Shown here: positions 36,501 to 45,503 of the stretch, one piece after another
Layout of the letters: every line of letters starts with the position of its first letter
Numbering within the stretch: position 1 is the first letter of the stretch
NCBI GenBank assembly: GCA_902729315.2
Contig: LR746277.1
Span: 935,001 to 999,000, forward strand
Source: Spirodela intermedia
Taxonomy: Eukaryota; Streptophyta; Magnoliopsida; Alismatales; Araceae
DNA: 64,000 nucleotides
Direction of reading: 5' to 3'
Translations under genes and position numbers: made by a program
The notes under the pieces: model-generated
Seen by the model: the letters and a program-made list of their open reading frames with translations, nothing else
Told to the model about the DNA's origin: nothing
Databases searched by the model: none

Positions 36501-37128
36501 CTCGGAAAAAAAGAAGCTATCATGAGATCGAATCAAGTTGCTAATAGAACAGATCGAAGAAGATAATCACAAATAAATGGGGTTGACATCGAAACATTTT
36601 TATTTTTCCAGAATAAGTCAGCCTTCCTCTCTTTCTGATGAAGTGAAAGAGTATGGGCTCGTAGTTTCTTCTTCGGCTCTCCAATGTCCTAACAGCTTAC
36701 CCTGATTTGGAATAAATTAAATGCTCAGACGAAACTGTCTGTTCGTTTGAAATCTCCTTGTCAAATTTGAATGCCAACGTTTTACTGATCATCTAAAAAG
36801 ATTATCTATAAGCATACACTGGCCCTTGCTTGTACAGGCACAACTCCTTGCTCGAGACAATGGAGCTGATGTTTCATCTCTGGGAGATGCCTCAAGCAAG
36901 GAACTTTCCAGGAACTCATCGGCCATGAATGGTGAGGATCTCAGAACATCGGATGGTGAAGTGCGGAAGATGCTGACCAATGTCTTCATAGACAATGCCA
37001 AGCTGCGTAAGCAGGTGAATTCCATCACACGTTGCGCCCTCAGGATAGCAGCCAGAGCAGAGAAGGAAGAAGCTGATGGATCAACTCCGGTGAGGAAAAC
37101 TGTTCTAACCAAGTTCTTGGAGAGATGA
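24550..37128 (+). CDS. EREL1: PX-domain coiled-coil protein, EREX/EREL1 family (RAB5 effector)
   Basis: Ten exons: 24550-24642, 25680-25805, 29189-29287, 30664-30756, 32202-32310, 33192-33928, 34286-34450, 34566-34808, 35946-36164 and 36838-37128; they join in frame to 724 residues. The plant-specific N-terminus ([20 protein letters not shown], then [20 protein letters not shown]) leads into a PX domain at about residues 48-172, with the phosphoinositide-binding RRFSDF motif at 95-100 and the proline loop IPPAPPK near 117. A Ser/Asp-rich linker (about 175-350) is followed by a long coiled coil (about 380-590) and a conserved C-terminal block ([20 protein letters not shown]). In Arabidopsis, EREX and its EREL paralogues bind active RAB5 and PI3P on endosomes and act in vacuolar protein transport. 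An in-frame stop at 24535 fixes the start. The symbol is by family; EREX versus EREL cannot be separated by eye. Confidence 0.93.
25806..29188 (+). other. Intron 2 of the EREX-like gene (3.4 kb)
   Basis: The largest intron of the gene. It holds several open frames (for example 27201-27485 and 27629-28039) with no recognisable product and no signs of a nested gene or element. The other introns are 1037, 1376, 1445, 881, 357, 115, 1137 and 673 bp and also hold nothing identifiable. Confidence 0.8.
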
Positions 37129-39424
37129 GGTTGGTAAATCTTGACTATGCTTTTTTTCTTTCTCATCACTTTTTGTCATAAAACCCCATCAATTATCGGC
37201 GGGCATGGCCTCTTCTTCTGTAAAGGTTATACCATCTTGGATCACATGGATCTTTTCTCCTTTTTTCTCTCATCAATGCTGTATCTTTTTTTTTTTTGGG
37301 TAGCGAAACAATAATGTACACAAAAATTGTGAAAGAAAATGAAAAAAAACGAAGAATCCATGGATTTCCTATTCTTCCCTTGTTGCATCTAAGCTGAGAA
37401 TCCATGGATTTCTTAGAAACCCAGGTAGAAATCCATGGTTGTGGTCGATTCTACGATATTGCATAATTTTTTAAAACAGATATATATTATAAACTTTAAA
37501 TGTTTTCTAATTAAAAGGTTTTGGTAGACCTCACAAACCATGGGTGAAAACAGCAAATAAAAAAATTATTTAACAAACTCAGTCTATTTAAATAATTACG
37601 GACAATTCAATGGATTAAATTGAGGCCTATAAATGTCAAATAAATTTTAATAATTAACCAAAAATTCATAAAAATCATACAAAGTCACATAAACATATAT
37701 TTGTTTCTCTATTTAACATAAATGATTATATATTTATCATAAGTTAGTTTATAAAACTAATATTTTAAAATATTATTAACTCATGATAATAAATATTTAT
37801 TAATGGTGCTCCAATATTTTCATAGTGTTGAAGAAGAAGAAATCACACAATAACAAGCATCATTAGGTAGTTAATAAATAATTAAATAACTAAGTATTGT
37901 GGAACCTACGAAAAAGAATGCTAATAAGTAAGAATGAAGGAACTTGAGACTACAGATGAATAAGATAATAAATCCCTAATTGCAAAAACGACATCTAAAA
38001 CTTCCCACTAACTACGAACTTCTTCAAAAATTGAAAGAATGGTGAGTAAGAAATGCCACTTTGCAGGCAAACCCTCCTAAAAAAATCTCACAACATGGAT
38101 GCTTCAAATAAGAAAAAGCATGTCACAATAGTATAAACTTTGGCCAATGATAATAGCATTATCATCATCACCTCAGCATCAACAATTACATCTGCTACAT
38201 GAAAAAGAGAAGATATCATCATAATACACCTCTTGATGTTTTTTTACATGGTCCTATGGGTCATTTACTCTCATGCATTCATCAGCATTTCACATAATCT
38301 CATTACCAACATAGAACTCTTCCGGTGGCAGTTGCTATTTGGGTATCATGCATCCAGACATGTCACATGGAAATCCATCATATCATCTTCACAATTGGGG
38401 AACTGAACATGAAGGAATGTCACAGACACAAACACATAATTCCAATTGAAGATGTGTTTACTGACCTTTCACACTATTCTTCCATACGACGTGATTGATT
38501 GTCAAGAACATGTGATTTTTTTAGTAAACTGAAATAATTTTAGCTTGTATCCCTACTTGTCATTGGTACAAATTACTATCAATTCCCTTTCTAGCATGAA
38601 ATGAATCAATGATACTCCTATATCATATTTCTTCTCAGCTTTCACTATGCCCAGATTAAAACCCTCTCTTCTAAATCCAACAGAAACTGGTTTGGGTCAA
38701 GTTAGTCATGGGAATTTTGACAGTCTGACTTTAAAGAAATGATTCCCTACCTTTAACCCCTATACACAACAAGTGCAAAGATAATAAAGAAGAGACCACA
38801 GATGGTATACTTACCATATGTGCTGTGACCAGAGGCTCCAGTCCTCTTTCCTTCATCTCCATCTCCCTATGTTGAAAGCGAAAGGCAAGGGATGATCATT
38901 GATATATATTATCATCTCAATCGGTTGCCTAGCAAGGAATGTTTTCAAGAGACGATCCCAACTCAAGGAATGCTTAGTGAGGCCCAATGGAAGATTGGTC
39001 TCACCAAGCCTATGAAAAGCTGGTCATTCATCTGGGCACAAGAGTCCTTTCAAGAACTGAATTAATTATACTAAAAGGGAAGAATTGAAGAGGAACCCAG
39101 GACTCATCTATCTCTAACAAAACCAGAATTTACAGGAGAGGAATTATCCTTCTACATCTCCAGCATTGAAGAGGATCAGAAGATCGTAGGAGTGAGATAA
39201 TTACAACAACGAAGTACCAGAAAACCCTTCAAAAATCAAGGAAAAGTCGATGAAGAGAGCAGGAAAAAAAGGGATTTTGAGATTGCAAAAATCTGATAAT
39301 CAGTACTAGTGTAACTAGCATCATTCTTGTCCAAGCTATTGGGGGTGGAAGCTCCTCGCCATTCAGATAAAGCAGGTGATCCGATCAACTCCGCTGCCCC
39401 CCGTTGAACCTGGATGTGAAAAAA
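37129..39424. other. Intergenic between convergent EREX-like and TAF9 genes
   Basis: Contains the 3' flanks of both genes and an AT-rich core (about 37450-38000). Three copies of a TCCATGGATTTC-like motif lie near 37357-37440. On the minus strand a 52-nt segment (38866-38815) is bounded by ACATAG| and ATG|GTAAGT, so it could be a spliced 3' UTR exon of TAF9 or part of an unknown transcript. No coding gene is supported. Confidence 0.45.
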
Positions 39425-40276
39425 TCACCTAGGACGCTTCCCTGCCGTCAGAGGAAACGATACCCTCTGAGGCGTCAGCTGCTGCTGGGGCATTGGCACG
39501 TCGCCTGCCCCACCGCTGTGGTCCTGAGGAAACTTCGGTGGGTTCACTGCAGCAGGAGCGGAGGGGCCATCATCTTCTTCCTCAGGCCCGTCGGCTGATC
39601 CCGAAACCTGTTTCCTCGGAATAAACAGCTGAAAGTTTGGGCTGAGGAGAGTGTCCTGCTCCGGGGGCAGAGGAATGCCAGGTCCCCCAATGGATTTGGG
39701 CAGCGGAACCTTGTTCCTGCTCCGAGCCAGCTCCAGCAGCACCTACGAGAGCGCAGACATCGACCCGTAAGAGAACGATTCCCTTCGAAACAATGGCTCG
39801 AGGAGAAGAAATCGGAGCCAAAAAGGGCAGAATTAAGAAGTTAGGATTTAGAAGAAAAAGCAGTCGCACGGGGCGATCTAGGGTTTTGAAGGATCTTCTG
39901 AGAGACTTCTCACCTCGCGGGGAGGCGGCTGGGAGAAGGAAAAGTTGACCTTCGACTGGATGGCGAGCTTCACGTCGTCGGGGTCGATGGCTCCCTTGCC
40001 GGCGTGCTCGGAGTAGACATTCGCGTCGTTGAGGACGTCGACGACGTAGCGATACCATAGCTCCAGGAACTGGTTCACCACGCGGGGCTCGTAGTCCGCC
40101 ACGCCCATCGATCGCAGCAGCGCCCTCACGATTCTCGCGTCGCGGGGCCCGTCGGCCTCCTCCACCGTCCCTTCGTCCCTCCCCACGGCGCTGCCCGCGA
40201 CGGCGGCGCCGCTGCCGGAGGCCCCCTCCATCGCCGCCCTCTCCGCAGCCCCCACCACCCCCCCATCACCCTCCAT
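39425..40276 (-). CDS. TAF9: TFIID subunit TAF9 (histone-fold protein)
   Basis: Two exons on the minus strand, 40276-39914 and 39742-39425, join in phase 0 to 226 residues. TAF9 is an H3-like histone-fold subunit shared by TFIID and SAGA, where it pairs with TAF6 in the nucleus. The histone fold spans about residues 45-113 ([16 protein letters not shown], then [18 protein letters not shown], then [20 protein letters not shown]), followed by the signature QPPPRE, then [29 protein letters not shown] and the C-terminal TPQRVSFPL. The donor is GAG|GTGAG and the acceptor CGTAG|GTG. The ATG at 40276 gives an Ala/Gly-rich N-terminal extension of about 35 residues relative to Arabidopsis TAF9. A second Met at residue 16 could be used instead. 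The first exon is very GC-rich. Confidence 0.95.
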
Positions 40277-40560
40277 GCCCACAGTCCCTCCTCCGAATGG
40301 CCGCCGGGAGACACGGCGTCAAGCCACCAACGCTCTCCCCCGCCCCTACGTGACCGTCGAGTAGAAGCTGGAACTACAGGTGGACAGCAACTCTACTTGC
40401 CCTCCTCCACTCAAGACCTGATTTCATTCGAACCCAACGTCCCTCCCTTCCTGCTATTGGGTCTCCCCGCCTTCCCCGCCAACTCCCGCACACAGGAAGA
40501 GCCTCAGAGTAAGCGAGAGAGAAAGAGAGAGGAACCAGAGTATGCGCCATGGGGATACCT

Positions 40561-40568
40561 CTTATATA
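40561..40568 (-). promoter_or_regulatory. TATA box of TAF9
   Basis: The minus strand reads CTATATAAGAGG here, a good plant TATA box about 285 bp upstream of the TAF9 ATG. This predicts a leader of about 250 nt rich in CT on the minus strand. Confidence 0.5.
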
Positions 40569-40625
40569 GCTTGTTAGTTTCCCCACATAAGCGGAAATTG
40601 AGGACTAATGTCTCACATTTTTAGT

Positions 40626-40945
40626 AAGCTTTCCATTATCTGAGCATAGTAAGATGTAGGATCAAACAAATGAGTTGAACCCAGATCTTTTACAGATAAT
40701 GCATCCAAATAATAGAAAAAAGCCGCCATTTTGCCGTTCTTCTCAGCTGTTGGGTTGACTTTAACTGGGCGGCAAGTGTTTACTTCCGGCTGAAAAATGA
40801 GGGTTGTCTCTCGAGGAACATGGATTAATATCTGCGCATCTTAGTAAAGTCTTCATCATCTGACTTTAATAATAAAAAATGTGTCGAACCCAGATCTTCT
40901 GCATATAGAAAATACATCCAAATAAAAAAAAAAAGCTGACCAACG
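40626..40945. repeat. Diverged two-copy repeat, spacing about 209 bp
   Basis: The core GAACCCAGATCTT occurs at 40677 and 40886. Similarity extends upstream (AGTAA..CATYATCTGA) and downstream (CATCCAAATAA..A-run..AGC) for about 100 bp in each copy. It lies upstream of TAF9. Confidence 0.75.
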
Positions 40946-43295
40946 AGGAACAGATTAGGTTTTTTAAGATCTGAGTAATTGGAAATCCTTGAAAAGTCGG
41001 TTGACAGAGAAGACCTGATACGTTTGGAGGCTGGTAGATGATTCCCCCATAGTTTGAGCATCTAGATCACACGCAGTATGTGCACGGCTACTCCCAAGAT
41101 AACATCAAGCTGATTAGGCAGCACTGCCTTTCTTTTTCTGGCATAGTTATCTGCAAGAAGGGTCTATATATTGTCCAGTTCTTACGATGAAGAAAAAATC
41201 CATGCAGAAAAAACAAATCACTGAGCAAAGGTAAATTTGGAATCAATGTTTGGACTATATATTATTATCTCCATCACAAACTGAGGAAGGCCAGAAGTGA
41301 AAGAATCATAATATCAGCTGGAAAAGAAAGGTCAAATTCTGTTGCTCATAATATCAGGTACATATGCAAAAATGGAGGCAGAAATGATGACGTTGACCCA
41401 AAGTCAACTGAATACATTTAAGAAAACATTGATTATTTATCAGTAAAAAGAGGAATTAAAAAAAAAAAAAACAAGAAAGCTTCCATTGTGTGAAACTTCA
41501 GGTTTCTCAACATGAATTCATGCTACCTGTGAAATCAAGGAGTGATTTATGTGAACAACTGCAGATATTTAGCATTCAATGATATTTAGGTTGAGTAATA
41601 TCAATAGGTAGAGACATTTGGGCTGTTGAATATCTAGCGCAATTTTTCAGGTTCTTCAATGACTGAATTGACAATTATTAGGTCTGGGCTGGTGACAGCA
41701 AAGGGGCACCAATGCAGATTAGTTGATGACCTGCAGGACTGGGCAGAGTCATCTCCATTGTTGGAGCATTGCTGTTCAATAAATAGGGTTTCTCCCAAGA
41801 GAGAAGAAGCATGAAAGAAGCCTCAATGGCCATGGAAGATTGTACAGTCAGAGCAGGAAGAGGCTCCTGAAGATCAAGGGGAGTGCTCATGATCTGTTCT
41901 TGTATAGATGAGGTGCTCTGGAATGACCTCCTGTGGCATGGGTGGAGTTTGATTATGTAACACACATGAATAAACAAGTACAGACATAATATGCATGGAT
42001 TGTAAGTCCAGATTCATTTATATAGTCACAGTCTGGTGGCAAAATATTCAATTGAATGACCCAATATGATCAAGATCTTCAATGAAGTTGACAAGCATAT
42101 GGATTTGGGGAAGAATCTAATTAGCATGCACTCAAAAGAAATAGAATTTTGATATGACGTGTATATATTTTACCCCTTTTTTTCTGCTGATGCTGGATCG
42201 GAGAAAGGTAGTGGATAATCAGAGGGTAGTATGAAAGCCATGGTATATAACCAATGTCACTACCTTTTCTCTTCGTCCAACTGGGAGCCGGAGCATCTTG
42301 CAGTTCCCTTCCTTCGCAAGCCTGCCTTGATGTCACACCCCCAGTCGCTCTGCACGCCTCCACCCCCCCTCGCCCCCATGGCGGGCAGGCAGGTCGGCAT
42401 GCAGATGCGGGGGCTGGCCGGCCATGTGCATGCACACGGCGGGTCGAGTGAAAGTGATGCTGAAATGTGAAAGATATACATTTAGTATGGCGTGTGGCAT
42501 TCAGTGCCATACTCCTAAAATGTGTGAAAATATACATTTAGTATTTTATTTTTGGGTGTAAAACTTCCACAGGATCGGCAGATTTGTGTAGTCCACAGAG
42601 GTATACTAGTAAGTGAAATAATCAGCAAAATTTTAAAAAATATATGAATACGAAGAGAGAAAGAGAGAGAGAGAGCTTGGCTCGATTTTAGCTAGTGAAA
42701 GATTAATGTTGTTTGTGGCAGTAATACACAAACCATTAGAAAAATTAAGAATTTCATGAATTGTATCCCATCATGGGATCCTTGCAACGCTGATATTGGA
42801 TCATTTTTCCCGAATGAAGAACCATGCATATTATAGGCAACAAAAAGAATCTAATAGATTAAGCAATTGAGCCTCAAATCTATACAAATATGTGGGTAAT
42901 CCCTACTTCACAGAGGTCACAAGTAAGCTACGATTTGCATGCTCAATGATCTTGAACAGCCTAAATGAGATGAACCAAAACCAGTGACACAGGTAATATT
43001 GAAAAAAAGAAAACGTTTTTCTCCACAAGTACCATAAGACCCTCCTGACCGAAGACTAGTGGCTGGTGTTCTTGCAGAAGATGGAAGCCACAACCAATCC
43101 ATGGTTGAGGAACAGCACACAATTCAGGAACAACCTCGCTGCTTTTCCATTAACAGTCTTGAATCTACAAAATTGGCACGAATCAACAAAATCCGAAGCT
43201 TAATAGCATTTTATATCATCAAAGGACACAAACTGATTCAATATACCCTCCGATGCTCTGAATGATCACCTAAAAAATATATCTGACGAATAAAG
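40946..43295. other. Intergenic between TAF9 and the PPR gene
   Basis: No gene is supported. Short frames at 41678-41977 (minus) and 42121-42537 (both strands) match nothing I know. The segment near 42290-42450 is GC-rich and carries several CATGCA (RY-type) motifs, with TATATAA near 42242. A GA tract lies near 42655-42675. The part from about 42900 is probably the 3' flank of the PPR gene. Confidence 0.4.
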
Positions 43296-44858
43296 TCAAT
43301 GAACCCCCATGCTCGAAATAGCCTTAAGAATAACCTGCATTGTGACAAAATCTGGAGCAATCCCTCTGTCGAGCATCTCTTCGATCAACCCCATGCAGTC
43401 GTGAAAAAGCCCATCTTGGCAAAGTTTCCCTGTTATAGTAGTATATGTAATAACATTGGGCGGGCACCCTTCTCCTGCCATCTCCCTGAGCAACCTGACA
43501 GCCACGGTAATCTTTCCAATCTTACAGAACCCTTTAATAAGAGAGTTATAGGTGACTACGTCAGGGTATATGCTCCTTGCCTTCATTTCCCCGATCAACC
43601 TGAGAGCACAATTCACAAATCCCTGCTCACAGAGTTTATCTATTATCGTGCTATATGTGACCACATCGGGCTTGCAGAGCTTATCCTCCATCATCATCAT
43701 CTCTCCGAGCAATGCAAGTGCCATTCTGACGTTGCCCACTTTGCACAAACCCTTGATGATGCAGCTGTAAGTAATAGCATTTGGAGAGATCTCCCCAGTC
43801 TCCATTTCCCCTAATATACCTATAGCCCCGTCCACATGGCTACCATCACAGAACCCATTGATTATTGTGCTGTATGTGACCAAATTAGGTTTCAAAAGGT
43901 CGCCTTTCCTCTCCATTCCCCTCAGCAACACCAGGACCTTGCTGGCCTTCCCCGCCTTGTAGAACCCCTTAATCATGGTGCTGTAGGTGACAACATTTGG
44001 CGAGATCCCTCTCTCACCCATTTCACCAAACAGCCTCACGGCAATGTCAACTTTCCCTTCTCCACAGAAAAAGTTGATCAGAGTGTTGTAGGTGACGACA
44101 TTCGGCTTGCAGCAGCTGCCCTCCATCTTCATCTCGCTCACCACCTCAAGAGCCGCCGTGATCCTCCCAAACTTGCAGAGACCCTTAATCAGGCTGTTGT
44201 AGGTGACGACATTCGGATGAACCCCTTCATCCCTCATCTCCACCATCAAGTTCAGAGCATCATCCACAGAACCCGCTTCGCAGAGAGCGTCGATTACCGT
44301 GCTGTAAGTGATCACATTGGGCTTGCACTGGTTCTTCCCCCCTGCTACCATTTCCCTGAGCAGCTTCAATGCCATGGCGGAGTTCCCTGCGGAGCAAAGT
44401 CCTCTCACGATTACGCTGTAGGTGACCACATCAGGGGAGACGCCAATAGCCTCCATCCTCTCCATCAACGCCAGGGAATCCGCCACCCGGCCCTCGCCGC
44501 AGACGGCGGCGACGATGGTGGTGAAGGTGACCACGTCCGGCGAGCAGCCGCCTCCAAGCCTCACCATCTTCCCCAGGACCTCCATCGCCATGCGAGTCTC
44601 CCCGCTTCTGCAGAGCCCATTGAGGAAGATATTGTAGGCGATGGTCCCCTGCGAGGGCCAACCCTTGAGGTCGCTCATTCTCTCGAGCAGCTTCCACGCC
44701 TCGGGGAGCTTCTTGCTCTTGCAGAGCTCCGAAACCAGCGTCTGAAAGATGCCCAGAGGAGGAGAACGACCCCTCTTGAGGGAGTCTGCGAGGAGGAGAA
44801 GACAGTGGCGAGCACGAGGGGAGTACCCACCGGAGAAGAGAACTCCCCGGTGACGCAT
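43296..44858 (-). CDS. P-class pentatricopeptide repeat protein (Rf-like), intronless
   Basis: One uninterrupted minus-strand frame of 520 residues from the ATG at 44858. It carries 13 complete PPR motifs (residues 35-503) and a 17-residue partial one, all of the VVTYNSLIKGLCKxG type, close to Restorer-of-fertility-like P-class proteins. PPR proteins bind organellar RNA one base per repeat to stabilise, cleave or help translate it. There is no E, DYW or SMR domain. The N-terminus (MRHRGVLFSGGYSPRARH) is Arg-rich without acidic residues, as expected for an organelle targeting peptide. Repeats 2-11 alternate strictly between 37-38 and 35 residues. An upstream frame at 44961-44863 ends 4 nt before the start. 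The GTG/TTG-started longer frame upstream is not used here because it has no ATG. Which organelle and RNA it serves is unknown. Confidence 0.94.
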   Translation of the reverse strand: MRHRGVLFSGGYSPRARHCLLLLADSLKRGRSPPLGIFQTLVSELCKSKKLPEAWKLLERMSDLKGWPSQGTIAYNIFLNGLCRSGETRMAMEVLGKMVRLGGGCSPDVVTFTTIVAAVCGEGRVADSLALMERMEAIGVSPDVVTYSVIVRGLCSAGNSAMALKLLREMVAGGKNQCKPNVITYSTVIDALCEAGSVDDALNLMVEMRDEGVHPNVVTYNSLIKGLCKFGRITAALEVVSEMKMEGSCCKPNVVTYNTLINFFCGEGKVDIAVRLFGEMGERGISPNVVTYSTMIKGFYKAGKASKVLVLLRGMERKGDLLKPNLVTYSTIINGFCDGSHVDGAIGILGEMETGEISPNAITYSCIIKGLCKVGNVRMALALLGEMMMMEDKLCKPDVVTYSTIIDKLCEQGFVNCALRLIGEMKARSIYPDVVTYNSLIKGFCKIGKITVAVRLLREMAGEGCPPNVITYTTITGKLCQDGLFHDCMGLIEEMLDRGIAPDFVTMQVILKAISSMGVH

Positions 44859-44862
44859 GACC

Positions 44863-44961
44863 CTATCTTCTCCTTCTCCCCTTCTCCTCCTCCTCCACAC
44901 CCGCCGCCGCCTCCTCAGGCGACGGCGCTCGCCGGAGAGAGCCCGCAATGGAGAAAGTCAT
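44863..44961 (-). promoter_or_regulatory. Upstream ORF in the PPR leader
   Basis: A minus-strand ATG at 44961 opens 32 codons (MTFSIAGSLRRAPSPEEAAA, then an acidic and Arg-rich tail) that stop at TAG 44865-44863, four bases before the PPR ATG at 44858, in a different frame. If the mapped TATA box is right, this uORF is in the mRNA and could lower translation of the PPR protein or allow reinitiation. Confidence 0.5.
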
Positions 44962-45503
44962 CTCCTTTCTGCAACCAAACGCGCTACCTAGCAGCGCTGC
45001 ATCTCATTTTCTTACTCTGCACATCGTTATTTCCTCCATTTATATATAATTTCATTGCCATTTTTGCTTTTTTGGTCAAGATATTATAAGATATATAAAT
45101 AATAAAGGTTTAATAAAAGAAAATAATTACTATTTATAAGTTCCAGAAAAAAAGGGTATTTTTTTATGTTAAAAGACGGGAATAGATCGGATGGCCCGAG
45201 TTTGGAATCGGGATCGACCGAGCCGGTCCGATCCGATCCGACCCATCCCGGGTTGGGTTCGAGTTGACTCGGTTAACGGATACTCTGATGAGAGGAGATT
45301 ACCATTATCATCCTCCCCTACCTTGAATTCCTGCGGTCGTCTCCGCCGGCGGCTTCGCTTCTCAGATTCCGGCGAAGAGGAGAAGATCGGAGATCGGAGA
45401 TCGGAGATCTTCTCGCTGGTGGCGCTGCTCCTCCTCCTCCTTCTCTGGTGGCGGTGGCGGTAGAGGTGGTGGGGGGAATGAGAGGGAGTGAGAAGGGGGA
45501 GAG
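44962..45503. promoter_or_regulatory. Divergent promoter region between the PPR gene and VPS20
   Basis: Only 555 bp separate the two start codons, which face away from each other. The PPR side has a TATA box; the VPS20 side has no clear one near its start, only a TATATAAAT run at about 45092, some 410 bp upstream. A repeated GATCCGA / GGTCCGATCC segment near 45225-45245 and a GC-rich leader precede VPS20. Confidence 0.5.
45039..45048 (-). promoter_or_regulatory. TATA box of the PPR gene
   Basis: The minus strand reads TATATATAAATGG at this site, about 90 bp upstream of the uORF start and 180 bp upstream of the PPR ATG. Transcription would start near 45010. Confidence 0.6.

Noticed and set aside
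44859-44948. A 30-residue Arg-rich N-terminal extension of the PPR protein
   Set aside because: It would have to start at TTG; the first in-frame ATG is at 44858.
43836-45089. A 417-codon open frame on the plus strand opposite the PPR gene
   Set aside because: It is antisense to an intact PPR gene whose repeat structure explains the sequence, and its product is a low-similarity His/Asp-rich string that mirrors PPR codon use.
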